Source: a virus
Virus record (IMG/VR): IMGVR_UViG_3300046804_003518
Coordinates: 124,001 to 188,000 of that record
DNA length: 64,000 nucleotides
Reading direction: 5' to 3' (one strand)
The position numbers were made by a program, and so were the translations under genes. Shown here in pieces: positions 34,653-43,409 of this stretch. Within the stretch, counting starts at the first letter, position 1; each line of letters starts with the position of its first letter. The notes beneath the pieces are model-generated. The model made no database searches. It was not told the origin of the DNA and was given only the letters and a program-made list of their open reading frames with translations.

Positions 34653-34865
34653 ATGTATAGCGAAAGTGTATTGAAGACTCGTCCACGAATCAATTTTGAT
34701 CCCTCTAATAAGGATCATGTTCAGGATTATGCTAATTTTATAAAGCATTCTAATTGGAAAACAGGATGCAAATATTTGCTTGAACAACCATTTCAAGACA
34801 TCCCTACAATGATCAACTACAAATTAATTAGACATTTTCTCACACCCTATATGAAGAAGGACTAA
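34653..34865 (+). CDS. Small conserved phage protein
   Basis: 70 residues from ATG at 34653 with GGGAG. The pattern RPRINFDPSNKDHVQDYANF and the following GCKYLLEQPF resemble a small family conserved in T4-like phages. Unknown function. Confidence 0.55.
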   Translation: MYSESVLKTRPRINFDPSNKDHVQDYANFIKHSNWKTGCKYLLEQPFQDIPTMINYKLIRHFLTPYMKKD

Positions 34866-34901
34866 ATATATCATTGGTTATTTCTTCAGTAGGATTTGAA
34901 A

Positions 34902-35693
34902 ATGAATAAATTAGAAGAGTATGTTTTGAGATATCAGGGCATTCATCATGGAACTGATCAGTTCCTCGCCCTAGATGGTAAGTTGCATTCTAATGAGCAA
35001 GATCCAAGTAACGGTAAAGTACTATTTGATGGGTCTCAGCTAGGTAAAAAGTTTCCAACATACATTCAACATTTTATTAACTCTAAAAATAGGGCAGTAA
35101 CATTGTTGGATTATGGTTGTGGTAAGGCTATCCACACGTATATACCATTGCCTATTCATGGCAACAAAACATTACTCGGTAGATTCAATGGCATGATTCA
35201 ATGCTATTATTCTTATGACCCAGCTGTCAAACACTACTCTATCAAACCACCATCGGGTATGGTATTTGATGTTACTTGTTGTGCTGATGTAATGGAGCAT
35301 ATTCCTGAAGAGTTTGTTCCAGAAATTCTAACAGAGATTGGTAACTATACCAAGGATGATGGCGCCATGATATTTTCTATATCTGGTAACCCAGCTAAAA
35401 AAATGTTTAAGGATGGTGAGAATCTCCATGCCACAATCAAATCATTGGAGTGGTGGATTGAGGCAATACAGAAGTATTGTGGTGATAAGTCGTTTGTATT
35501 AATTTACAATGATGACTCGAAAATGATTCCGGCAACAGGGGCCCCACCAAAGGTTGACAACAAAGGTGTCGTAAAACAAACAATCTGTAATACATTAATT
35601 AGATACTACAACTCTCCAGCTCTTAATATTTGGGAGCAGAGTTTTGTGCAGAATGCTTATTACGCTAGCTGTAATGTTGAGGAAGTGAAGTGA
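34902..35693 (+). CDS. SAM-dependent methyltransferase
   Basis: 263 residues. TLLDYGCGKAIH at about 68-79 is the SAM-binding motif I; VTCCADVMEHIPEEFV is the post-motif typical of this class. The start at 34902 has AGGATTTG upstream. Substrate unknown; the neighbours are glycosyltransferases, so a glycan is possible. GTGA overlap with the next gene. Confidence 0.75.
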   Translation: MNKLEEYVLRYQGIHHGTDQFLALDGKLHSNEQDPSNGKVLFDGSQLGKKFPTYIQHFINSKNRAVTLLDYGCGKAIHTYIPLPIHGNKTLLGRFNGMIQCYYSYDPAVKHYSIKPPSGMVFDVTCCADVMEHIPEEFVPEILTEIGNYTKDDGAMIFSISGNPAKKMFKDGENLHATIKSLEWWIEAIQKYCGDKSFVLIYNDDSKMIPATGAPPKVDNKGVVKQTICNTLIRYYNSPALNIWEQSFVQNAYYASCNVEEVK

Positions 35694-36382
35694 AAGAGCG
35701 CGTTAAGTTATTCATAGGGCATGATGTTAAGCAAACATCCATTTGTGATGCCTGCAGACTTTCAATTGAAGACCATTCGGAAATTAAGATTGAAACAATT
35801 CACCTCAATTCACTTGAAGGTAGAGGGTTGTTTTGGAGACACCAAGCTGAAGGTAGCACCGACTTTGCCTTCACTAGATTCTTAACACCATATCTCAAAG
35901 GCTTTTATGGTTATGCTATCTTTTGTGATAGTGATTTTATTTGGAATTGTGACCCACTAGAGTTATTAGACCAGATAGATCGAAACAAGGCTGTTAGTGT
36001 TGTTAAGCATGACATTCATCCAAGTCAGATCAAGCCAACAAAAATGGATGGACAAAAGCAAAGTTGGTATCCAAGAAAAAACTGGTCTTCATTAATGGTG
36101 TTCAATTGCGACCACCCATTTACTAAGAGACTAACGCCTCAAGTTGTATCCGAATCGCCTGCTGGCTATCTGCATGAGTTCAAATGGTGTGATGATACAA
36201 ACATTGGAACTATTCCACATACATATAACTATCTTGTAGGATACTATCACGATATCAAAGAACCAAAAGCTGTACATTACACAGACGGTGGTCCGTGGCA
36301 TCCTGGATATGAGAATGTTGAGTTTGCTGATAGATTTAATTTCTATAAAGAAAAAGTTATTCAGAAGTATGGAAGATTCTGA
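35690..36382 (+). CDS. Glycosyltransferase, GT-A fold (GT8-like)
   Basis: 230 residues from GTG at 35690. AIFCDSDFIW near residues 75-84 gives the DxD metal and nucleotide-sugar site; TRFLTPYL precedes it, as in GT8. VHYTDGGPWHPGY near 205 fits the C-terminal His motif. It abuts the next glycosyltransferase by a one-base overlap. Confidence 0.75.
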   Translation: MKERVKLFIGHDVKQTSICDACRLSIEDHSEIKIETIHLNSLEGRGLFWRHQAEGSTDFAFTRFLTPYLKGFYGYAIFCDSDFIWNCDPLELLDQIDRNKAVSVVKHDIHPSQIKPTKMDGQKQSWYPRKNWSSLMVFNCDHPFTKRLTPQVVSESPAGYLHEFKWCDDTNIGTIPHTYNYLVGYYHDIKEPKAVHYTDGGPWHPGYENVEFADRFNFYKEKVIQKYGRF

Positions 36383-37257
36383 TGTGGAATAAAAGACTAA
36401 ACGATAAGTTTGAAAACAGATTGATTGGTTATTGCCAAGACAAGAGAGTTCTTGTTGTTGGTAACTCCATATCCCTGTTTAATAAACCATATGGTGAATT
36501 CATTGATAGTTTCGATGTTGTAGTGAGAATGGGTAAAGGATATCCCTGGCCAGAGTTTAAAGAACATTTGGGCAGTAAGACAGATGTGTGGGTACTCTCG
36601 ATGCTCAGAGCTAACCACTACGTTGAATTTAAAGATGCAGCATATAAAGTGCTTAATATATCTCAGATATCACTTTATGATAGTGAGAGAACAACTACAT
36701 CAATTTCCAAACATTTCTACGACACGGATTTTCAAATTTATAGAGATTACTTTTTGATGGGTGATGCTGCACAGACAAAGGCTTTAATTAAAAAAGCATA
36801 TGGCAGTATAAATGTTAATGAGAGAGCATCCCAAGGTGCTCTTACATTATCTTACTTTACTAATATAGTTAGATCATATAAAGAGCTTCATGTAATTGGA
36901 TTTGACTTCTTTGAAGGTAGAGTTCAATATGAGCTGATGGGTGCCGTAAATGAGGTAAGTAGCTTTCACCTACCTGTACCTTCTGTGAAGGGTACAAACT
37001 CTAACCCCCATGCAGGCCTTTACACAAAAGAGCACATGGACAAAAAGTATATCCTTTCTTTAAAAGATCAAGGAAAGATAATCTTTCACGAAATGGATAA
37101 AGTAGAAAACACTCCTCGTGAAAAAATAGATTTAATGATGGCAAGATTTAGAAAGCATGGTACATTTATCAAGAACGAAACCATGGTTGCAAAGGATCTG
37201 CCAGATAATCCAGAAATAACTAAAGACGAGAGCTCAAACAATGAATCTAGTGATTGA
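36382..37257 (+). CDS. Sialyltransferase-like glycosyltransferase (GT29-like)
   Basis: 291 residues. VLVVGNSISLFNKPYG and FDVVVRMGKGYP resemble the first motif of GT29 sialyltransferase-like proteins; LHVIGFDFFEG matches a later motif. Such genes are known in marine phages. Donor and acceptor unknown. The acidic, Asn/Ser-rich tail overlaps the next gene by 17 bases. Confidence 0.65.
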   Translation: MWNKRLNDKFENRLIGYCQDKRVLVVGNSISLFNKPYGEFIDSFDVVVRMGKGYPWPEFKEHLGSKTDVWVLSMLRANHYVEFKDAAYKVLNISQISLYDSERTTTSISKHFYDTDFQIYRDYFLMGDAAQTKALIKKAYGSINVNERASQGALTLSYFTNIVRSYKELHVIGFDFFEGRVQYELMGAVNEVSSFHLPVPSVKGTNSNPHAGLYTKEHMDKKYILSLKDQGKIIFHEMDKVENTPREKIDLMMARFRKHGTFIKNETMVAKDLPDNPEITKDESSNNESSD

Positions 37258-38185
37258 AAGAAACGAAACAAATAAAAACTCTAAGGGTGGCACTGAGCTA
37301 ATGGCTGAGGGTCTGGAGAAGCATGTTGATAAAGAGCTTCTAAGTAAGTTTCAAATTATCCCTTCAAGAGTTAGGGAGATTAATCCCGATAAGATTCCCA
37401 TCCTCTGGCTACATGATCTACCATGGGACCCAGAGTCTGCTAAACTGAAAGACCCAGAATATAGAAAGCAATTTAAAAAGATTGTATTTGTGTCTCATTG
37501 GCAGCAACAGATGTATCATACAGTTCTTGGTGTACCTTATTCAGAAGGTATTGTAATCAAGAATGCTATTAATCCAATTCCATCAGAGTTGATCAATAAG
37601 GAAAGTGAAGATGGAAAGATTAGACTAATCTATCACCCTACTCCTCACCGTGGCCTTGAAATTCTTGTGCCAGTGGTTAAGGAGATGTTAAAGTATCATC
37701 CTGATATTCACCTTGATGTATACTCCAGCTTTAAGCTATATGGTTGGGCAGAGAGGGATAAGCCATACCAAGAGTTGTTTGATGAAATCAAAGAGCACCC
37801 AAGTATGACATATCATGGTTCAGTATCTCAAGACGAGTTGAGAGCTGCCATTGGTAAAGCTCATATCTTTGCTTATCCTTCTATTTGGCAGGAGACAAGT
37901 TGTCTTTGTGCCCTTGAAGCAATGTCAGCTCAGTGCTTGACGGTCACCTCCTCTCTTGCAGCATTACCAGAGACCTGTGCCAATTATGCTCTGATGTATA
38001 ATTACACAGAGGATATTAATGAACATGCAAACACTTTCTTCAAAGTACTTCACCATGCTATTGATGTTGCTAAGAAGGGTAGTGCCGCAAATTATCTAAG
38101 AGCCCAGAAGGAATACTTTGATAGAAATTATGATTGGAACTTGAGGAAAGATGAATGGACATTCCTGCTAAATTCATTAATGTAA
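37241..38185 (+). CDS. Glycosyltransferase, GT-B fold (GT4-like)
   Basis: 314 residues. IYHPTPHRGLEILV and the C-terminal IFAYPSIWQETSCLCALEAM (with the GT4 E-x7-E motif) mark a family 4 transferase; IVFVSHWQQ is typical of the acceptor half. It completes a set of three glycosyltransferases in a row. Overlaps the next gene by 31 bases. Confidence 0.8.
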   Translation: MNLVIERNETNKNSKGGTELMAEGLEKHVDKELLSKFQIIPSRVREINPDKIPILWLHDLPWDPESAKLKDPEYRKQFKKIVFVSHWQQQMYHTVLGVPYSEGIVIKNAINPIPSELINKESEDGKIRLIYHPTPHRGLEILVPVVKEMLKYHPDIHLDVYSSFKLYGWAERDKPYQELFDEIKEHPSMTYHGSVSQDELRAAIGKAHIFAYPSIWQETSCLCALEAMSAQCLTVTSSLAALPETCANYALMYNYTEDINEHANTFFKVLHHAIDVAKKGSAANYLRAQKEYFDRNYDWNLRKDEWTFLLNSLM

Positions 38186-38847
38186 AGCCATACGTTGAAG
38201 AGTTATTTGAGAACTTTGCCTGGCGAAAGCATCCTCTTTTACCAGAACTCGAATTCTTTTGTCTAAAGCAAAAAGATGATGAGGTAAAGAAACAACTTCA
38301 AGACGGTCACCATTCGTGGCAATGGCCCTACCTTTGGGAATGTGGTGTTGCTCTAGGTAGATGGGTTCTTGATAATCCAGATGTTGTTAGAGACAAAGTA
38401 ATCTACGATGTAGGTACCGGCCAGGGTACAGTTGCAGTTGCAGCAAAAAGAGCAGGAGCAAAAATATCTATTGGTGTTGACTGTTGTGTGTTTAGTGAAT
38501 TTGCTGTTGCCGTTAACAGTGATCGTAATAATGTAATTGTAACATCATACATTAAAGATCTCTTCAAGGCGAAGATTGCTGAGCAGTCTGTTATCTTCGC
38601 TTCTGATCTTATCTATGGTCAGAAGACAAGCGATGACCTTTTAAACTATCTAGCCGATCTTGGTCAGACATCTACCGTCATCATTGCCCAGTCAGGTCGT
38701 CAGAATCCACCATATGAAATCAAGCACGAAGCATTCCACCATCTTATGTCTTACGATGTTCCATGCTTTACACCAGGCCTAGAAATCATCGAAACCATGC
38801 CAGTTTCCCTATGGACTACTAACTCCTTGATTCTACAGGATTTGTAA
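38155..38847 (+). CDS. Methyltransferase, Methyltransf_16/protein-lysine type
   Basis: 230 residues. WPYLWECGVALGRWV and IYDVGTGQGTVAVAAKRAGA (motif I), then FASDLIYG, match the METTL20/ETF-beta lysine methyltransferase group and PrmA relatives. A protein target is therefore more likely than a small molecule. Its 3' end overlaps the first copy of a repeated regulatory motif (38820). Confidence 0.75.
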   Translation: MDIPAKFINVKPYVEELFENFAWRKHPLLPELEFFCLKQKDDEVKKQLQDGHHSWQWPYLWECGVALGRWVLDNPDVVRDKVIYDVGTGQGTVAVAAKRAGAKISIGVDCCVFSEFAVAVNSDRNNVIVTSYIKDLFKAKIAEQSVIFASDLIYGQKTSDDLLNYLADLGQTSTVIIAQSGRQNPPYEIKHEAFHHLMSYDVPCFTPGLEIIETMPVSLWTTNSLILQDL

Positions 38848-38902
38848 CTCCCTGATTCTACAGGACTTTTTAAGGCTCTTGTAACTCCTTGATTCTAAAG
38901 GA
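38820..38902 (+). repeat. Three direct copies of TAACTCCYTGATTCTAMAGG
   Basis: Copies at 38820-38839, 38844-38863 and 38882-38901 differ by one or two bases. They precede the promoter at 38913. Inverted and direct copies of the same motif lie at 54197-54440 before another early promoter, so it is probably an operator. Confidence 0.75.
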
Positions 38903-38912
38903 GCCGTTGCTG

Positions 38913-38940
38913 TTGCATCTATTGACCAACAGTGTATAAT
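38913..38940 (+). promoter_or_regulatory. Sigma70-like promoter, probably leaderless
   Basis: TTGCAT (38913-38918), 16 bases, TATAAT (38935-38940). The ATG at 38948 follows the -10 box after seven bases (GGACGGC), the same geometry as at 25873. Confidence 0.7.
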
Positions 38941-38947
38941 GGACGGC

Positions 38948-39217
38948 ATGGAAAGCAAACAACAAGTACGAATCGGTGACGTCGTCAAGAGCCTTGACTT
39001 CGTTGGTATCAGTGACTGCTACTATGTCGGCCTCATCGTCGGCATTAATGAGATGGATAGCACGTTCCGTGCTAAGACGATTAAGCGTGTGTGGCAGGGT
39101 CAGGCTGACAAGAAGCCGCTCTCTGACTACTTCACTGCTCCTCTTCCTGGTCACGAGTTCTTCGACGACCTTGCCGAAGAGCGTGGAACCGAACCCCGCA
39201 TCCAGGTGCTTGCCTAA
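38948..39217 (+). CDS. Hypothetical early protein
   Basis: 89 residues. The ATG at 38939 overlaps the -10 box, so 38948 (MESKQQVRIGD) is taken as the start. No ribosome site exists, consistent with a leaderless message. Mixed alpha/beta; no motif recognised. Codons are richer in G/C at position three than in late genes. Confidence 0.55.
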   Translation: MESKQQVRIGDVVKSLDFVGISDCYYVGLIVGINEMDSTFRAKTIKRVWQGQADKKPLSDYFTAPLPGHEFFDDLAEERGTEPRIQVLA

Positions 39218-39516
39218 TGAACATCGCTAAGACTATTCTCTCTCAGATCAAGACGATCGACGCTTGGGCGCTCAGCGCTTGGGGCGCCAAGGACTTGGTC
39301 GCCATGGAAGATGGCTTGAAGTTCAAGACTTCAGGGATGACTCCTTGGAAGGGCTACGTGTACGTTAAGTACAATCCTGTTCCTGACCTCTATGAGGTTC
39401 AGTTCTTCCGTCTTCGCAAGATGCGTGTCGAGGGCCATGAGGTCATTGTTGACAACATTGTCAAGGATGTCTACGCTCCCGAACTCGTTAGCGTGATTGA
39501 TAAGTTTGTAGGCTAA
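39217..39516 (+). CDS. Small conserved phage protein
   Basis: 99 residues. AWGAKDLVAMEDGLKFKTSG followed by YVYVKYNPVPDLYEVQFFRL resembles a small domain widespread in phages and plasmids (unknown function). Starts in TAATG overlap. Early-type codon use. Confidence 0.55.
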   Translation: MNIAKTILSQIKTIDAWALSAWGAKDLVAMEDGLKFKTSGMTPWKGYVYVKYNPVPDLYEVQFFRLRKMRVEGHEVIVDNIVKDVYAPELVSVIDKFVG

Positions 39517-39517
39517 G

Positions 39518-39928
39518 ATGCAGATCCCAGCTATCGGTTCTCTTGTTAGGGTGACGACTCGTTACCCGAGCAACCTTTTAGGCAAGGAATTTGATGACAA
39601 TACTACTGTTGGTAGGGTCGTTCCAATTCCGGTCTACTGGAAGCACGAGACCGGTAACACATTTGCAGTAGAGACTGGTAAGTCGTATCATCCTATCTCG
39701 CTGATCTATGCTCATAGGGTCATTGACCTTGAGATCATAGAGGGTAAGGCCCTCAACAAGACTGAGTTCAGTAGATTACTAACTATTCAGGCGACTGTTG
39801 CCGGCAGCAAGGGTAACATGTATAATGTCACCTCTACTGGTGGTGTTTGGAGTTGCACTTGTACTGGCTTTCAGTTCCGTAATCAATGTAAGCATATTGC
39901 ACAGGTAAAGACTAAAATTTATGGCTAA
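39518..39928 (+). CDS. SWIM zinc-finger protein
   Basis: 136 residues. The C-terminal motif WSCTCTGFQFRNQCKHIAQV has the SWIM spacing CxC-xn-CxH for zinc and could bind DNA or protein. The N-terminal 80 residues are beta-rich. Overlaps the next gene by 8 bases. Confidence 0.75.
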   Translation: MQIPAIGSLVRVTTRYPSNLLGKEFDDNTTVGRVVPIPVYWKHETGNTFAVETGKSYHPISLIYAHRVIDLEIIEGKALNKTEFSRLLTIQATVAGSKGNMYNVTSTGGVWSCTCTGFQFRNQCKHIAQVKTKIYG

Positions 39929-40970
39929 GAATAACGTACTCGCTCGTGCTATTGGTGGTGAACCTTTGTTCACTGAACCGACTAAGGCTGCGCTTTGCGA
40001 TGCTCTTAATTGGTACAATTACAATAGCAATGAGTCTGACTATAAGGGTTGGTTGAAGACCTATATGGTTCAGAACAAGTATTCGAAGACTGATATCTCC
40101 AAGGCTACTGAGAACACTCCTCCTCGTGCAATGGCTGCTGTTGCTCGAATGGAATCTCGTGGTGTTAACACTGGTGTTAAGGACCGTGTCGATTCCTATA
40201 TTGCCGAGACGATTGCTGCATCTAAGCATGTGGAAGTTGTCGAGGAAGATACTGGTGTTGTCATTTCGATTCGTGACCGTATGAAGGAGGCTTGCGCTCC
40301 TCATATGAATTGGATCGACGAGCAAATCGATAACTTCGTCCTTGGTAAGCCATACAGCGATGAGCTATATGAGTACCTCAATGGTCGTGGCTGTAAGGCT
40401 GGCCATGCTCGAGTTATCCGTGAGGAGTTCCAAACGTACTTTGATGCTGCCGCTGCTCTCAAGGCTGGTGATCCAGTTGTGATGGAACATTATGAGCATT
40501 ATGGCAAGAAGGGTATCAAAGCTGTCATTGCGTTCTACGAGAAGCTCGAGAGTGACCTTGACCAGCTTGAGCAGACTAAGAAGGCTGCTCGTGTCCGTAA
40601 GGTCAGGAAGCCTAACGTCGAGAAGATGTTGTCCAAGGTCAAGTACCTGAAGGAGTCGACCGAGTTCAAGGTTGGTTCAATTCATCCTCAGAAGGTTCTT
40701 GGTTGTGAACAGCTCTGGGTCTTCAACACTAAGACTCGTCAGCTTGGTCGCTACGTTGGTAGCAACATTCAGTTCAAGCGTTCTTCTCTTGTTAATGTTG
40801 ACCTCGATGAATGCGTTAGCAAGAAGCTTCGCAAGCCTGAGGACTTCCTCAAGGTTGTAATGAATGCATCTAAGCCTCAGTTGAACAAGCAGTTCGATGC
40901 CATCAAGGCTGTTGCTAAGCCGATGAATGGTCGACTGAACGAGTTTACTGTCCTGCTGCGAGTGTGGTAA
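39921..40970 (+). CDS. Hypothetical protein
   Basis: 349 residues, helical, with a coiled coil around 190-225 (EKLESDLDQLEQTKKAARVRK) and a basic middle. The C-terminal 100 residues are beta-rich. I do not recognise a named domain. Part of the early operon from 38913. Codon use (CTC, CGT, GTC) is unlike the late genes. Confidence 0.55.
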   Translation: MAKNNVLARAIGGEPLFTEPTKAALCDALNWYNYNSNESDYKGWLKTYMVQNKYSKTDISKATENTPPRAMAAVARMESRGVNTGVKDRVDSYIAETIAASKHVEVVEEDTGVVISIRDRMKEACAPHMNWIDEQIDNFVLGKPYSDELYEYLNGRGCKAGHARVIREEFQTYFDAAAALKAGDPVVMEHYEHYGKKGIKAVIAFYEKLESDLDQLEQTKKAARVRKVRKPNVEKMLSKVKYLKESTEFKVGSIHPQKVLGCEQLWVFNTKTRQLGRYVGSNIQFKRSSLVNVDLDECVSKKLRKPEDFLKVVMNASKPQLNKQFDAIKAVAKPMNGRLNEFTVLLRVW

Positions 40971-41059
40971 TGAAAAGGTTTTTGATTGCTCTAGTTGTTA
41001 TTGCTCTTGCCCCTTGGATCATTGGTTTCATTATAGGATTTACACATGGCTTCCAATAA
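40970..41059 (+). CDS. Very small membrane protein
   Basis: 29 residues in TAATG overlap with the preceding gene and 14-base overlap with the next. One hydrophobic segment covers most of it. Short, so translation is likely but unproven. Confidence 0.4.
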   Translation: MKRFLIALVVIALAPWIIGFIIGFTHGFQ

Positions 41060-41255
41060 GTATTCGATCTTTGTTAAGAACGCTGATGGTGGTATTGTTG
41101 AGTTTTTCGACCTCAGTAAGATGGAGGCAATCAACCTTCTGAAGGAAATGAAAGACGAAGGGTTTACGGAACTTGATATGGTTCCTACCTATAGCACTCC
41201 TCTGTTCACCGACACATTGGTTGCTCGAGAAGAGGAAGATGAGCAACTCGAATAA
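41046..41255 (+). CDS. Small hypothetical protein
   Basis: 69 residues (MASNKYSIFVKNADGG...), acidic C-terminus EEEDEQLE. No motif. Overlaps both neighbours. Confidence 0.5.
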   Translation: MASNKYSIFVKNADGGIVEFFDLSKMEAINLLKEMKDEGFTELDMVPTYSTPLFTDTLVAREEEDEQLE

Positions 41256-41625
41256 CAACAATGTTATTAGCATGGCTGAGTTCCGACAAAGGAAGAACGC
41301 GCCAAAGCTAGAACAATCAGCAAACCTCAGAGGGTTTGTTGAGGCCTACCACGAGGCCGGCCCTGAGACGTTGAGCATATTTAACGAGGCTATGCACCTC
41401 TTAGAGGCATATGGTTTTGACCCTGAGGGATTTGACAGAAGGGATGTTCTGCTGTTGAGGGAAGCCTTGTTTTCCATTATAATAAGGTATAGGGGTGAGT
41501 TCCATCCTCTCCATACTATGGCAGATGAATTCGATAAATACTTTAATAAACTTGAATTTTTCCTGGATACCGAATGGCAAAATGCCGATGAAGATCCAGA
41601 CGATGAAGGACCAGAAAGAGCATGA
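41239..41625 (+). CDS. Hypothetical protein
   Basis: 128 residues from ATG at 41239, which has GAAGAGGAAG upstream. The N-terminus has an Asn run (MSNSNNNNV); the rest is helical and acidic. Overlaps the RNase H gene by 4 bases. Confidence 0.5.
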   Translation: MSNSNNNNVISMAEFRQRKNAPKLEQSANLRGFVEAYHEAGPETLSIFNEAMHLLEAYGFDPEGFDRRDVLLLREALFSIIIRYRGEFHPLHTMADEFDKYFNKLEFFLDTEWQNADEDPDDEGPERA

Positions 41626-42488
41626 TACTTGTTGACTTAAACCAGGTAATGATTTCTAACCTGATGATGCAACTTGGTAACCATACGGATGCCAAGATTG
41701 AAGAGGGCCTTGTACGACACATGGTCTTGAACGCCATCCGTTCCTACAAACAAAAGTTTGGGGAGGAATATGGCGAGATCGTTATTGCATGTGACGATAA
41801 GAACTATTGGCGTAGAAAGATCTACCCATACTATAAAGCCAACCGAAAGAAGGCTAGAGAAGAATCGGAGATTGATTGGGCTACTATATTCGAATGCTTC
41901 AACAAGATCCGAGAGGAGCTAAAGGAATACTTTCCGTACAGAGTGCTGAAGGTAGAAACAGCAGAAGCAGATGACATCATCTCTACACTTGTTCACCATA
42001 ATGGTGCATTGCTAATGACAGGCAGTGCCGAAAAGATTCTTATCCTATCAGGAGATAAGGACTTCATCCAGCTTCAAAAGTTTGTCAACGTAAGACAGTA
42101 TGACCCTGTCCGTAAGAAGTTTATCTCCCACAACAACCCTGATGTCTACTTGAGGGAACATATCCTCAAGGGCGACTCTGGTGACGGAGTTCCTAACTTC
42201 CTATCTCCTGACGATGTATTCATTTCAGGCGGTCGTCAAAAGCCGGTACGCCAGAAGAGCCTTGACCAGTGGGTCAAGCAGGCTCCGGAAGAGTTTTGTG
42301 ACCAGAACATGCTTCGTGGCTATAAGAGAAACGAAGCGCTTGTAGACCTATCTAAGATTCCAGCTGATGTCTACAACACTATCCTTGCTCAATACAATGA
42401 GCAGGATGGTAAGAAGAAAGGTGACTTGTTTAACTACTTCATTAAGTTCAAGCTGAAGAACTTGATGGAACATATTGGAGAGTTCTAA
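41622..42488 (+). CDS. rnh: RNase H / 5'-3' exonuclease (T4 Rnh, FEN family)
   Basis: 288 residues. The N-terminal MILVDLNQVM and CDDKNYWRRKIYPYYK place the first acidic residue and the helical arch. EADDIISTLV and ILSGDKDFIQLQ give the central acidic cluster, and GDSGDGVPNF the H3TH region. It removes RNA primers and flaps during lagging-strand maturation. One-base overlap with the next gene. Confidence 0.9.
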   Translation: MILVDLNQVMISNLMMQLGNHTDAKIEEGLVRHMVLNAIRSYKQKFGEEYGEIVIACDDKNYWRRKIYPYYKANRKKAREESEIDWATIFECFNKIREELKEYFPYRVLKVETAEADDIISTLVHHNGALLMTGSAEKILILSGDKDFIQLQKFVNVRQYDPVRKKFISHNNPDVYLREHILKGDSGDGVPNFLSPDDVFISGGRQKPVRQKSLDQWVKQAPEEFCDQNMLRGYKRNEALVDLSKIPADVYNTILAQYNEQDGKKKGDLFNYFIKFKLKNLMEHIGEF

Positions 42489-42928
42489 TGAATAGTAATG
42501 TATGTGATGTATTTGAAATTGCCTGCCGTTATAAGACAAAGCAGGAAAGGGCTGATGTCCTAAAGGCTAACGATTCGTTTGCTCTGAAGAGTGTTCTTCA
42601 GCTTGCGTTTCATCCTAATGTTGTGGCAGCATTGCCAGAGGGTGCTCCACCATATAAGAAAGTGGACCCAATTCAAAACGATTACCATCGTGGTTATCTC
42701 CATGCTGAGTCTCGTAAGTTTGGTTACTTGGTTGAACAGCCTGGTCAAAACTTAAATAGAATGAAGAGAGAAAATATCTTCATTACAATTCTCGAATCGC
42801 TTCCTGGCCCTGAAGCAGATATGTTAATTGCTGCCAAGGACAAGAAACTACATAAGCTGTATAAGGGAATCACAGCTGATGTTGCTAAGTTAGCATTCCC
42901 TGATATCCTACCGGATGATGTTAAGTAA
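42488..42928 (+). CDS. Conserved T4-like phage protein (DUF6433-like)
   Basis: 146 residues. The pattern LPEGAPPYKKVDPIQNDYHR, then NRMKRENIFITILESLPGPE and AAKDKKLHKLYKGIT with a closing LAFPDILP, matches a family conserved beside replication genes in T4-like marine phages. Function unknown. Confidence 0.65.
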   Translation: MNSNVCDVFEIACRYKTKQERADVLKANDSFALKSVLQLAFHPNVVAALPEGAPPYKKVDPIQNDYHRGYLHAESRKFGYLVEQPGQNLNRMKRENIFITILESLPGPEADMLIAAKDKKLHKLYKGITADVAKLAFPDILPDDVK

Positions 42929-42943
42929 GAGGTTTATAGTTCC

Positions 42944-43141
42944 ATGACGATCAAGAAGTATTCTCGCAACCAACGTTTTGATGATTACGAGGACCGCCCA
43001 TCAAAGCCTAAGCAGAGGGATCGCTCTGAAAAGCGATTACGTAATGCCTTGAGAACAAATGACTATGAAGTTCTTTCGAAGTTACACGATGAGGATCTTG
43101 ATCTTGACGAAGAATTTTTTGACGACGATGATCGAAGGTAA
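42944..43141 (+). CDS. Small acidic/basic hypothetical protein
   Basis: 65 residues: a basic first half and a very acidic end (DEDLDLDEEFFDDDDRR). No motif recognised. Confidence 0.45.
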   Translation: MTIKKYSRNQRFDDYEDRPSKPKQRDRSEKRLRNALRTNDYEVLSKLHDEDLDLDEEFFDDDDRR

Positions 43142-43146
43142 TATTA

Positions 43147-43359
43147 ATGTATGAATTATACATATACCACATAACGTGGTTTATTCTAAGCTCTGCTTTT
43201 GGATACTGGATGTATACAAGAGGAGCAACGCTTGGAGTCAAGGCTGGTGTTAAGGCCGCTTCCCTATACCTTGTATTAAATGGACAAGAAAAAGATGTTC
43301 CTGCCCTACTAGATTTCGTAAATGATCTAAGTGGTGGAAACATTGAGAAGTATAAATAA
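43147..43359 (+). CDS. Small membrane protein
   Basis: 70 residues with an N-terminal membrane segment (about 5-24) and a helical, soluble tail. No motif. It ends inside a late promoter. Confidence 0.5.
   Translation: MYELYIYHITWFILSSAFGYWMYTRGATLGVKAGVKAASLYLVLNGQEKDVPALLDFVNDLSGGNIEKYK
43351..43358 (+). promoter_or_regulatory. T4-type late promoter TATAAATA
   Basis: Exact octamer, overlapping the end of the small membrane protein gene and about 52 bases before the HNH gene start. Confidence 0.65.
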
Positions 43360-43409
43360 AACATATGCCAAAATATCCAGAATACTAAATATATAGGTAG
43401 CCTATACAT

